Shown here: positions 1 through 6,297 of the stretch, one piece after another
Layout: the number at the start of each line of letters is the position of its first letter
Numbering within the stretch: position 1 is the stretch's first letter
Assembly (NCBI GenBank): GCA_964384095.1
Contig: CAYLKC010000037.1
Coordinates: 1-18,078, forward strand
From: JAITWN01 sp964384095
GTDB lineage: Bacteria > Pseudomonadota > Gammaproteobacteria > SZUA-140
Direction: 5' to 3'
Length of the DNA stretch: 18,078 nucleotides
The notes under the pieces: model-generated
Seen by the model: only the letters and a program-made list of their open reading frames with translations
What the model was told of the DNA's origin: nothing
Database searches by the model: none
Position numbers and translations under genes: made by a program

Positions 1-388
1 CCTCGTCCCGGATGCCGTACAGCGTGTCGTTGCCGGCGTGATAGGCGAGGGCGCGCAGCGCGCCGACACCCTCGACCGGGCCGAGGATCGTGTATTCGCC
101 GCTGTCGATATCGAGCGTCGCGAGTTCGCCGAAGCGATCGAGCCAGGCGTACATCACGTCCGCGCCGGAATCATAGGCCAGCATCGCCTCGCCGCGCCCG
201 GGCAGGCCGGGCGCGGTCAGGCGCTGGACTGCGGAGGCGTCCTGGTCGATCTTCGCGAAGAATTCACCGGACCCGGCGACGATGACCGAGAAGTCGCCTC
301 CCTGTCCCGCAGGCCCGTTGCCGCCACCACCACCGCCACATGCGGCAAGCATCACCGCCAGGATTCCGATCGCCAGTAGGGTGCGCAT
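1..388 (-). CDS. Putative lipoprotein, N-terminal part (runs off the left edge)
   Basis: The minus-strand frame is open from an ATG at 388 to the window edge, about 129 codons. It begins with a lipoprotein signal peptide: MRTLL, a hydrophobic stretch, then the lipobox LAAC with the lipid-carrying cysteine at residue 17. A six-glycine linker follows. An AGGAG ribosome site lies 8 nt before the ATG and fixes the start. After the linker come blade-like segments such as ELATLDIDSGEYTILGPVEG and ALAYHAGNDTLYGI, which resemble beta-propeller repeats in which aromatic and DT/DS turns recur. That reading is an inference, because only part of the protein is visible. A CATAAT -10-like hexamer lies at 418-423. 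The protein probably sits on a membrane facing the periplasm. Its function is unknown. Confidence 0.8.
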   Translation of the reverse strand, partial: MRTLLAIGILAVMLAACGGGGGGNGPAGQGGDFSVIVAGSGEFFAKIDQDASAVQRLTAPGLPGRGEAMLAYDSGADVMYAWLDRFGELATLDIDSGEYTILGPVEGVGALRALAYHAGNDTLYGIRDE

Positions 389-456
389 GAGGGCTGCTCC
401 TGAAGGTGGATACCGCAATTATGCCCGTCCCTGCTCCGGCGATACCACCCTAGTAT

Positions 457-541
457 CCCCCTTCGCAAGCGAAGGGGGGTAGGGGGGATGCGAGCGCAGC
501 GAGTCGAGTCGATCGCGCTCACTGCACTCGCATCCCCCTGG
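457..541. repeat. REP/BIME-like hairpin repeat, copy 1
   Basis: A perfect hairpin, CCCCCTTCGC-AA-GCGAAGGGGG at 457-478, is followed by a second inverted repeat with arms GGGGGATGCGAG and CTCGCATCCCCC, ending at 539. The same building blocks recur at 5258-5317, 10190-10436 and 16703-17098. Here the centre between the second pair of arms differs from the other copies (it is rich in GAGTCGAGTCGATCG). The element lies upstream of the divergent lipoprotein and toxin-antitoxin genes. Confidence 0.85.
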
Positions 542-750
542 CCGGCGAGTTCCAGCAACTATTTATTCGTACCAAGCCCGGTCGATGCACGATCGCCTGT
601 TGTGCGGACGGCACGCGCAGCGGCCGCATGTATCGCCAAGGCGGACGCTGTTGATTATCACGATCCAGGGGCTGTTCAAACGCAGCGGATTCAGACAAAG
701 CCGGATGATATTTCGACGGCCCGCAGGATACCCTGCTGTTTTCACCGCCA
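542..750. other. Intergenic stretch with no recognisable gene
   Basis: Short open frames exist on both strands, but none has a credible ribosome site, family resemblance or codon pattern. The 10-mer AGGATACCCT at 725-734 recurs exactly at 786-795, just before the toxin start. I see nothing else in this stretch. It may be degraded remnant DNA next to the toxin-antitoxin insertion. Confidence 0.5.
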
Positions 751-783
751 TATTATGGTCGTTTACACCATAATAACTATGGT
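751..783. promoter_or_regulatory. Overlapping inverted repeats, likely operator of the TumE-type module
   Basis: TATTATGGT at 751-759 and ACCATAATA at 767-775 form a perfect 9-bp inverted repeat with a 7-nt spacer. The right arm also pairs with TATGGT at 778-783 (ACCATA/TATGGT, 5-nt spacer). So three half-sites of one ATGGT-type word lie in alternating orientation. They overlap the predicted -35 and fill the spacer towards the -10. This is the usual place for autorepression by an HTH antitoxin, which is encoded 300 nt downstream. Confidence 0.6.
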
Positions 784-790
784 CTAGGAT
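762..790 (+). promoter_or_regulatory. Predicted sigma70-like promoter of the TumE-type module
   Basis: TTTACA (762-767, 5 of 6 consensus) lies 17 nt before TAGGAT (785-790, 4 of 6). Transcription would begin near 797, which is the A of the toxin ATG. The mRNA could therefore be leaderless. The alternative is a start further upstream, with AGGA at 786-789 acting as a ribosome site. Confidence 0.45.
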
Positions 791-796
791 ACCCTA

Positions 797-1090
797 ATGC
801 GAGCACGGATGCTCTTTCGCTATAAAGCGGTACAGGGATCGCTTTGCGTTGAAATGGTCTTGTGGGAGCTGCCTGGGATCACGCCGGGCCGGCCGCATCG
901 GCTGAAATACCGACTGCACTGTGGAGACGGCGATAGATGCATTGTTCGCTATGACAATGAAGCCGGCAAGGGAGATCATCGCCATTATGGTGATCGTGAA
1001 GAGCCATATCGGTTTCAGGATGTAGAGCAGTTGATACAGGATTTCCGCGATGACTGTTCAAGGCTTTCCGGATGGAGATGGATCGAATGA
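797..1090 (+). CDS. TumE/DUF6516-family toxin
   Basis: The 97-residue protein matches the TumE (DUF6516) toxin pattern from end to end. It opens MRARMLFRYKAV, followed by EMVLWELPGITPGRPHRLKYRL. It then has the family signature YDNEAGKGDHRHYGDREEPYRF and a C-terminal amphipathic stretch (VEQLIQDFRDD). Its length is normal for the family, which is the toxin half of two-gene type II modules. The molecular target is, as far as I know, not firmly established. The stop overlaps the antitoxin ATG (ATGA), so translation is coupled. Base composition is more AT-rich than the surrounding genes, which hints at transfer. The start at 797 agrees with the family's normal N-terminus. Confidence 0.85.
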   Translation: MRARMLFRYKAVQGSLCVEMVLWELPGITPGRPHRLKYRLHCGDGDRCIVRYDNEAGKGDHRHYGDREEPYRFQDVEQLIQDFRDDCSRLSGWRWIE

Positions 1091-1443
1091 GCCGAATCGA
1101 ATTTGAAGTGTTGAAGCCGGGCGCGGCGCTTGAGGAATTCAGGAATTTCTGGCGAAGCCGGAAATCCGGGACTGCTTCCGCGCCGCGTATTGTGTTCGGC
1201 AGCCTGCGGGAACTCTTCTCCGCGATCACGGAGAAGCGTCTCGAACTGGTCCGGTTCATCGCGGATCATGAAGGGCTGAACACCCGCCAGGTCGCGCTGC
1301 AGCTGGGGCGCGACTACAAGAATATCTACGTCGACGTCAACGAGCTCGTCGAGTTGGGCCTGCTCGACAAGGACAGTGGAGGTGGCCTGTCGGCGCCGTT
1401 CGACGAAATCGTGATTCATGCAAGCCTGCGCGATGCCGCATAG
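1087..1443 (+). CDS. HTH antitoxin / autoregulator partner of the TumE-like toxin
   Basis: This 118-residue protein resembles the small winged-helix regulators found beside DUF6516 toxins (COG4190-like). It has an N-terminal beta segment (SRIEFEVLKPG), a linker containing FGSLRELFSAITEKRLEL, then a MarR-like helix-turn-helix around LNTRQVALQLGRDYKNIYVDVNELVELGLL. It ends with a short wing (GGLSAPFDEIVI). ATG 1087 is preferred over 1072 because GGAG at 1074-1077 is well spaced for it and it gives the 4-nt ATGA overlap with the toxin gene. The likely role is to neutralise the toxin and repress the promoter at 751-790. The gene ends 15 nt from the stop of the converging AbiEi gene, with no visible terminator between them. 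Confidence 0.8.
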   Translation: MSRIEFEVLKPGAALEEFRNFWRSRKSGTASAPRIVFGSLRELFSAITEKRLELVRFIADHEGLNTRQVALQLGRDYKNIYVDVNELVELGLLDKDSGGGLSAPFDEIVIHASLRDAA

Positions 1444-1458
1444 AATCTCCCCTCGCTA

Positions 1459-2067
1459 TCATGAACGGCGCTCCAGCTCCGCCATCCTGTCCGCGATGAA
1501 CCGCCGCCTGCTCGGCGACTTCACCCGCGCGAGATAACCGCGCAGCCTCGACCAGCGGAAATCCCGGGGGATCTCCAGCTCGGGAAGACGGGCGAACAGC
1601 CGCGAGCGGCCGGGCGCCAGGTAGAACAGATCGAACAGCGCCTTTTCCGGCCGGGCCATCTTCGCGCCGTGGTCGATGATGTCGTAGTCGTCGAATAACT
1701 CTGCCGGTATGCGATGAAATGATACGGTGCCGAGCGGCGTCGGCACGCGACGCGTGCGCGCTGTCGTCACCGCGTAGATCACTGCCGGGATCTGTTCGAT
1801 CAGTCCGTGGTGATACAGCGCGGACTGCAACGAGATGCAGGCCGGCGAGGGGGCCGACAGCAGTTCCGGCAGCGCGAGGCGGTTGATGCCGTCGGCCAGC
1901 GCCCAGCGCCCGCGCGCAAGATGCAGCAGAAACCCCTCGTTGGCGAGGCGCCGAAGAATCGTAGGGGCAGTGGCAGGCGTGACCTGCAACAGTGCGGCGG
2001 CGTCCCGCGTCGTGAATCCCGGCACGCCCAGCTTGCGCAAGCGCTTCAGAGCCTCGATCTGCGTCAC
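1459..2067 (-). CDS. abiEi: AbiEi-family antitoxin / transcriptional repressor
   Basis: The 202-residue protein has an N-terminal winged helix (about residues 1-55: MTQIEALKRL, FTTRDAAALLQVTPATAPTILRRLANEGFL, then a wing ending RGRWAL). This is followed by the AbiEi core, with YHHGLIEQIPAVIYAVT, the TPLGTVSFHRIP strand and the characteristic MARPEKALFDLFYLAP segment. AbiEi proteins counter the AbiEii nucleotidyltransferase and repress their own operon through inverted repeats. The start is GTG at 2067, overlapping the toxin stop as GTGA, with GGAGG 7 nt upstream. It is the second gene of its operon, whereas the classical order is antitoxin first. Confidence 0.87.
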   Translation of the reverse strand: MTQIEALKRLRKLGVPGFTTRDAAALLQVTPATAPTILRRLANEGFLLHLARGRWALADGINRLALPELLSAPSPACISLQSALYHHGLIEQIPAVIYAVTTARTRRVPTPLGTVSFHRIPAELFDDYDIIDHGAKMARPEKALFDLFYLAPGRSRLFARLPELEIPRDFRWSRLRGYLARVKSPSRRRFIADRMAELERRS

Positions 2068-2822
2068 CGGAGCGCCTCCAGGGTATTGACCACCGACTCC
2101 TGAAGCGTGTCCCAGACGGCGCGCGACCGGTAGTACTGCTGATAATCCGGCTCCAGGAAGGCCAGCACCTGGGCGGCGAATTCGTCGTAGCCGATCGACA
2201 TCGCGTTATCCATCGCCTTCGCCGGTATTTTCAATGATGCCGGCGCGCCCGATTGCGCGCCGGCATCGAGCAACAGTTTGAGATCGAACAGGTCTCGTGC
2301 CTGGGGTGTCGCGCGGCCGCCGAGGGCGGCCAGTTTCTGTTCGAACGCCGTGGATAAGGTGTAATGCGTAGCGAGGACCGGATAAAGGCGATAACGGCGG
2401 ATGATTTCCGGGTCCACCGCCTCGTAGGCCGCTTCCCCAGCGGCGCGGCGCCGCGAGAATTCAATCTTCGTCGGTAATTCACCGCCTCCCGCGCGGATGC
2501 GGGCCTTCCAGCGCTGGGTCGTCGCGGTCTGCTTGGGGGCTGTGAAGTCCGTGAGCTCGAGGCCATGCGCCCCCAGCGTCTGCCGGAACCCCGTGCTCTC
2601 AAACACATGTTCCACGTTCCTGCGCAGCGTGGTCACCGCGATCGTGTGGACGTCGAGGTCCATGGCTTCCGAATAGCGGATGCTCTTGCAGAAGAAGCGC
2701 AGATTGCAACCGCCCTTGAGCACATACAATGACGGGTCGACCCGCGTTGCCAGGGCGCGCAGGAACAGAAGGTGGAAGACCTCGACGGACTGACGATCGC
2801 TCAGCATGGGCGGTTCAGCCAT
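2064..2822 (-). CDS. abiEii: AbiEii/AbiGii-family nucleotidyltransferase toxin
   Basis: The 252-residue protein carries the motif set of the AbiEii nucleotidyltransferases. These are LKGGCNLRF (GG loop, usually GGTALR), SEAMDLDV (the metal-binding DxD, usually DLDF), TKIEFSRR (the K-I-E strand) and KLAALGGRATPQARDLFDLKLLL (the late helix with R and RD-DL). All key positions appear intact, so the protein is probably active. The best-studied relatives inhibit growth by nucleotide transfer, for example to tRNA 3' ends in the MenT branch. The target here is unknown. It is the first gene of a two-gene operon. There is no good ribosome site before ATG 2822, and the promoter and operator abut the start codon, so leader-poor translation is likely. 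Confidence 0.88.
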   Translation of the reverse strand: MAEPPMLSDRQSVEVFHLLFLRALATRVDPSLYVLKGGCNLRFFCKSIRYSEAMDLDVHTIAVTTLRRNVEHVFESTGFRQTLGAHGLELTDFTAPKQTATTQRWKARIRAGGGELPTKIEFSRRRAAGEAAYEAVDPEIIRRYRLYPVLATHYTLSTAFEQKLAALGGRATPQARDLFDLKLLLDAGAQSGAPASLKIPAKAMDNAMSIGYDEFAAQVLAFLEPDYQQYYRSRAVWDTLQESVVNTLEALR

Positions 2823-2823
2823 A

Positions 2824-2861
2824 ATTACGCTTAATCGACAATAATGTCGATTAAGCGTAAT
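2824..2861. promoter_or_regulatory. 17-bp perfect palindromic operator of the AbiE module
   Basis: ATTACGCTTAATCGACA (2824-2840) and TGTCGATTAAGCGTAAT (2845-2861) are exact reverse complements separated by ATAA. The left arm ends one base from the toxin start codon. The palindrome covers the predicted -10 and the whole promoter spacer. AbiEi proteins are known to bind inverted repeats upstream of their operons, so this is very likely the autoregulatory site. Confidence 0.8.
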
Positions 2862-2866
2862 GTTAA
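2838..2866 (-). promoter_or_regulatory. Predicted promoter of the AbiE module
   Basis: Read on the minus strand, TTAACA (2861-2866, 5 of 6 consensus) is 17 nt from TATTGT (2838-2843, 4 of 6). Transcription would begin around 2831, leaving about nine nucleotides before ATG 2822. The -10 covers part of the palindrome's loop and the -35 overlaps its outer edge, so bound repressor would block RNA polymerase. Confidence 0.5.
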
Positions 2867-2875
2867 ATCAGCTTG

Positions 2876-3439
2876 CTATGGAAGCAGGCTGGAAACCGCT
2901 ATCGCGCTCGAGGGTGCGGCGAGGGGCTGCACGGTTGCGTCCGGTCCATAATCCCGTCTCGTCTTGTATGCCTCGCCGGCCGGCTCGCGATAAACCTCCA
3001 GTCGGGCCTCGTCGAGATTGAGAATCCAGTACTCCGCGATGCCGCTGCGTGCATAGAGGCGCATTTTCCGGTCGCGCTCCAGCGACAGGGTGGTGTCGGA
3101 GACTTCGATGATCAGCAGCGCGGCGGTCGGGTGCAGATCCCTGTAATCGCGAGGGGATCCATAAACCACGGCGACGTCCGGTTCCGGCTCCGACCGTTCA
3201 TCGAGCGCGAGCGGCATCTGTATGCGGATGCTGTAGCCGGCTGAAGGCGGGAAGGCGTTGCGCAGCAACTCTTCCGTGAGTTGAACCGCGGTTGCATGCC
3301 GGCTTCCCTGCGGCGTCATCGTAACGATTTCCCCATCGATCAGTTGCAGGCGATCCTCGGAATTGAATACGCCGGCCGCGATCATGCGGTCGTATTCGGC
3401 CCGGGAATATCGGCGGCATTGGCCGGCGCCAGGTCTCAT
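2876..3439 (-). CDS. Uma2-family (DUF820) putative restriction-endonuclease-fold nuclease
   Basis: The 187-residue protein fits the Uma2/DUF820 family, a PD-(D/E)XK-fold group common as scattered accessory genes. Visible landmarks are an N-terminal YSRAEYDRMIAAGVF helix, LQLIDGEIVTMTPQGSRHA, the EPDVAVV strand, LLIIEVSDTTLSLERDRKMRLYARSGIAEYWILN and a C-terminal LEVYREP strand. The acidic positions and the lysine of the putative active site (EPD, IEVSD, RDRK) are present. I chose ATG 3439 because a GAGGA site lies 8 nt upstream. A TTG 15 nt earlier in the same frame is possible. The substrate and role of the family are not known. It ends 10 nt before the AbiE promoter and may be part of the same accessory block. 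Confidence 0.82.
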   Translation of the reverse strand: MRPGAGQCRRYSRAEYDRMIAAGVFNSEDRLQLIDGEIVTMTPQGSRHATAVQLTEELLRNAFPPSAGYSIRIQMPLALDERSEPEPDVAVVYGSPRDYRDLHPTAALLIIEVSDTTLSLERDRKMRLYARSGIAEYWILNLDEARLEVYREPAGEAYKTRRDYGPDATVQPLAAPSSAIAVSSLLP

Positions 3440-3600
3440 GATCTGTATCCTCAATACGGGAGAGACATCGTATTCGTCAGTCTATCCACGCGCACGGGCG
3501 CACTCAAGTCAAGGATGACGCCGGGCAGGGGGTGGCGGTATCGGGCGCTGTCTGAGCGAGGTCTCCGCTCTGTTCCGAGGCCGGCCATGATGACCCTCCG

Positions 3601-5199
3601 TCAGTGTCGGATGAATCGCCTTGCCTCCCCGACGCCATTCCTTTCCGACCCACCGGCGATCTCCAGCAACTGTTCGTAGTAGGTCCCCGCGCTACTTTCA
3701 TCTCCGGCCGCCCGCGCGGCGCGCGCGGCGCCGAGCACGGTGTTGTAGCGGCCCGGCCACACCGCCTCCGAGGCGCGGTAGGCCTCGAGCGCGTCCGCGG
3801 GTCTGTCGAGCACCATCAGCAGGTCGCCGAGCGCCTCGTTCGGCGGCAAGAGCGCGCCCGGCGTGACCGGATGCTTGTTGATGCCGGCCTCGAGGGCGGC
3901 GGCCGATTCCATCAACTCGACGGCCCGTTCGTCGTCGACATCGTGCCGGGCGATCCAGCCGGCGAGGATCAGTCGGTCGATTTCGATATAGGTCGCGAAT
4001 CCCATGTCGCCTTCGGCCGTCGCGCGGTCGCGCAGGTTCGCGAGCCGGCGTTCGGCGTCGCGCGCGGCGGTGATATTGCCGCGGTGGATGCTGCCGAGAC
4101 CGCGCGCATACCAGATCAACCCTTCGGCCCAGCGCGCCTGTTCCCAAGGCAGCCAGGCCGGCGTGCGCGGTTCGAGCCGAGATGCCTCGTCCCAGCGATG
4201 TGCTTCGACGGCGACCCGGGCCGGCATCGCGGCGTAGTGGAAGGCGCTGATGAACGATCCCTGGTGGCGGCCGTGATCGTCGACGTGGGCGAGCAGGGCG
4301 CGCGCCTGTGCGTCATCGCCCTGTTGCAGGCGGGCGTACAACTGATAGTCGAGGGCGTGGATATGGTGATGCGATACCGCGCCGTTGACCGGATGTTCGA
4401 GCGCGGCCTCGGCCGAGCGCTCGTTCCATTCGATGACCGCGGGCCAGTCGCCGAGGCGCACGTAGATATGCGACGGCATGTGCAAGGCGTGCGCGACTTC
4501 GGGCGCAATTCGGCTGTAGCGCTCGACGATGTCGAGCGCGTTTTCGGCGCGGCCGTCGGCGTCGGTTGCGTGGATCGTGTAGTGGATCGCGCCCGGGTGA
4601 TCGGGGTGCTGCTCGTGGATCGCGCGAAGGATCCGTTCGGCCTCGTCGTTCAGCGCGTCGCGCCGGTCCGGCGTCCGCGCCGCGAGCGTCAGGCGCGACA
4701 GCGCGTAGAGGGCCGCGGTATCGGCATCCTCCGGGTGCGCGCGCCAGGCCGCGGCCATGCCGTCAATCCAGCGTTCGATGCGGAGCGGGAATTCGGCGGT
4801 CTCGGGCTGCTCGAAGAAGCCGGCGGTCGCCTCGATCAGGCGGCGCTCTCGTTCGTTGCCGGCGCGAGCCTGCGCCTGGCGGGACAGGTCCCAGCCGCGC
4901 AGCAGGTCATGCGGGCCCGGACGCGTGCCCCACAGCGGCTGGAACAGCGTGGTCGCGGCGCCCCAGTACGCCATTGCGCAGTCCGGATCGGTCTCGATGA
5001 TGGCCTCGAACAGTGTGCGCGACTGTTCGTACATCATGTGGTGGATGAGTCCGAGGCCGCGATCGAAATCGCCGCGCACGGATTCGGCGCAGTCGACGCG
5101 GAAATCGACGACGCCGATGTCGTCGTCGGCATGGACGGGGAGCGCGAGGACCGACGCAAGGACAACGGCGGGGAGGGTCTTCAGGAGTGGGGTCGACAT
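3601..5199 (-). CDS. Secreted tetratricopeptide-repeat protein, 532 residues
   Basis: A signal peptide (lysine at residue 7, hydrophobic core VVLASVLALP, cleavage likely after VHA at residue 24) is followed by helical repeats. The N-terminal TPR reads GLGLIHHMMYEQSRTLFEAIIETDPDCAMAYWG in its parts. A family-typical block HPDHPGAIHYTIHATD precedes ALHMPSHIYVRLGDW near residue 240 and SHHHIHALDYQLYARLQQGD. More TPR-like pairs (GDLLMVLDRPADALEAYRAS) close the protein. The start is firm: GGAGGTGAAC stands directly before ATG 5199. The same reading frame stays open for another 495 codons into the neighbouring genes, but that is a GC-bias artefact. A TATCAT -10-like element lies at 5245-5250. Periplasmic proteins of this kind usually mediate protein-protein contacts. 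No specific function can be assigned. Confidence 0.85.
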   Translation of the reverse strand: MSTPLLKTLPAVVLASVLALPVHADDDIGVVDFRVDCAESVRGDFDRGLGLIHHMMYEQSRTLFEAIIETDPDCAMAYWGAATTLFQPLWGTRPGPHDLLRGWDLSRQAQARAGNERERRLIEATAGFFEQPETAEFPLRIERWIDGMAAAWRAHPEDADTAALYALSRLTLAARTPDRRDALNDEAERILRAIHEQHPDHPGAIHYTIHATDADGRAENALDIVERYSRIAPEVAHALHMPSHIYVRLGDWPAVIEWNERSAEAALEHPVNGAVSHHHIHALDYQLYARLQQGDDAQARALLAHVDDHGRHQGSFISAFHYAAMPARVAVEAHRWDEASRLEPRTPAWLPWEQARWAEGLIWYARGLGSIHRGNITAARDAERRLANLRDRATAEGDMGFATYIEIDRLILAGWIARHDVDDERAVELMESAAALEAGINKHPVTPGALLPPNEALGDLLMVLDRPADALEAYRASEAVWPGRYNTVLGAARAARAAGDESSAGTYYEQLLEIAGGSERNGVGEARRFIRH

Positions 5200-5257
5200 G
5201 TTCACCTCCGGTGAGGGTGGTGATGCGGTGTGGTGCTGGAATACATGATAACCCTCT

Positions 5258-5317
5258 CCCCCCTTCTTCAGAAGGGGGCATCCCCCCTGGCCTCCCTTCG
5301 CTCTCGCGAAGGGGGGA
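5258..5317. repeat. REP/BIME-like hairpin repeat, copy 2 (short form)
   Basis: Two hairpins stand almost back to back: CCCCCCTTCTTCAGAAGGGGG, then after CATCCCCCCTGGCC the second one, TCCCTTCGCTCTCGCGAAGGGGGG. The central unit seen in the long copies is missing. The element lies between the divergent TPR and epimerase genes, immediately upstream of the predicted epimerase promoter. Confidence 0.8.
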
Positions 5318-5323
5318 AGACGG

Positions 5324-5332
5324 TGGTATATA
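5324..5332 (+). promoter_or_regulatory. Predicted extended -10 promoter of the sugar-nucleotide operon
   Basis: TGGTATATA is an extended -10 (TGn followed by TATATA, 4 of 6). No -35 is apparent at the right distance, because that position falls inside the repeat hairpin. Transcription would begin close to the GTG at 5341, and no ribosome site is present, so a leaderless mRNA is possible. Confidence 0.35.
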
Positions 5333-5340
5333 TGTAGCCC

Positions 5341-6297
5341 GTGAATATCCTCCTGACCGGCGCAAGCGGCTTCATCGGGACCGGTCTGCTCGATCGCATG
5401 ACCTCCGTGCATGCGTTGTCGCTGCGCACTGCGCATCGCCGGCCGGACCCCGAATTGCCTCCCAATGTCGATGCGGTGCGTATCGACGATATCGACGCCG
5501 GTACCGACTGGCGGCGCGCGCTCGCCGGTATCGATGTCGTCGTGCATGCGGCCGCGCGCGTGCATGTGATGCACGAGACGGCGACCGACCCGCTGGTGGC
5601 ATATCGCGCGGTCAATACCGCCGGGACGCTCAATCTGGCGCGCCAGGCGGCGGCGGCCGGGGTGCGGCGATTCGTGTTCCTGAGCACGATCAAGGTCAAT
5701 GGCGATGCCTCGCCACCGGGGCGGCCGTTCACGCCGGGGGATCCGCCGGCGCCGCCGGATGCCTACGGACTCTCCAAGCACGAGGCCGAGGCGGGGTTGC
5801 GCGCGATCGCCGATGATACCGGGCTCGAGGTCGTCGTGATCCGTCCGCCGCTGGTGTACGGGCCGGGGGTCGGCGGCAATTTCCTGCGCCTGATGCAGGC
5901 GGTCGCGCGCGGTACGCCGTTGCCGTTCGGCGCGGTCGACAATCGCCGCAGCCTGTGCGCGCTCGACAATCTCGTCGATCTCGTCGTGCGCTGCCTCGGT
6001 CATTCGGCCGCGGCCGGGCGCGTGTTCATGGTCAGCGACGACGAGGATCTGTCGACGCCGGCGCTGATCCGTCACATTGCGCGGGCGACCGGGGGACGGG
6101 CGCGATTGTTGCCGGTGCCGGTCGGGCTGTTGCGGGCGGGCGCGACGCTGGTCGGCAGGCGCGTGGAACTCGAACGGCTGATCGGCACCCTGCAGGTTGA
6201 CATCGCGGACACGCGGAGCCGGCTCGGCTGGTCGCCGCCGCTCAGTGTCGAGGAGGGCATGCGCAGGGCGGCGGCCGGTCTCGTATACTCGGGCTGA
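5341..6297 (+). CDS. NAD-dependent epimerase/dehydratase (extended SDR; WbpK/WbpV-like)
   Basis: The 318-residue protein is an extended short-chain dehydrogenase acting on nucleotide sugars. The N-terminal Rossmann motif is TGASGFIG (G7, G10, G13). A catalytic serine/threonine pair stands near S115-T116 (FLSTIKVNG), and the YxxxK pair is Y142 and K146 (AYGLSKHEAE). The substrate-binding half contains VIRPPLVYGPGVGGNFLRLM. In Pseudomonas O-antigen clusters a gene of this type precedes wbpL and wbpM. There it converts the 4-keto product of the dehydratase to an N-acetyl-fucosamine or quinovosamine nucleotide. I infer the same role. GTG 5341 is the first possible start because an in-frame TAG stands at 5335. 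The stop overlaps the next ATG by one base (TGATG), so translation is probably coupled. Confidence 0.88.
   Translation: MNILLTGASGFIGTGLLDRMTSVHALSLRTAHRRPDPELPPNVDAVRIDDIDAGTDWRRALAGIDVVVHAAARVHVMHETATDPLVAYRAVNTAGTLNLARQAAAAGVRRFVFLSTIKVNGDASPPGRPFTPGDPPAPPDAYGLSKHEAEAGLRAIADDTGLEVVVIRPPLVYGPGVGGNFLRLMQAVARGTPLPFGAVDNRRSLCALDNLVDLVVRCLGHSAAAGRVFMVSDDEDLSTPALIRHIARATGGRARLLPVPVGLLRAGATLVGRRVELERLIGTLQVDIADTRSRLGWSPPLSVEEGMRRAAAGLVYSG

Noticed and set aside
457..541. Repeat units considered as a CRISPR array
   Set aside because: Units are internally palindromic, of unequal spacing, with conserved rather than unique sequence between them, and no cas genes are nearby.
1459..1500. Terminator between the converging antitoxin genes
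   Set aside because: The 15-nt gap and its flanks show no stem with a T tract.
3604..5214. 536-codon plus-strand frame across the TPR gene
   Set aside because: It is a shadow of the minus-strand gene in high-GC DNA, with no domain pattern or ribosome site. The minus frame has a signal peptide and TPR motifs.
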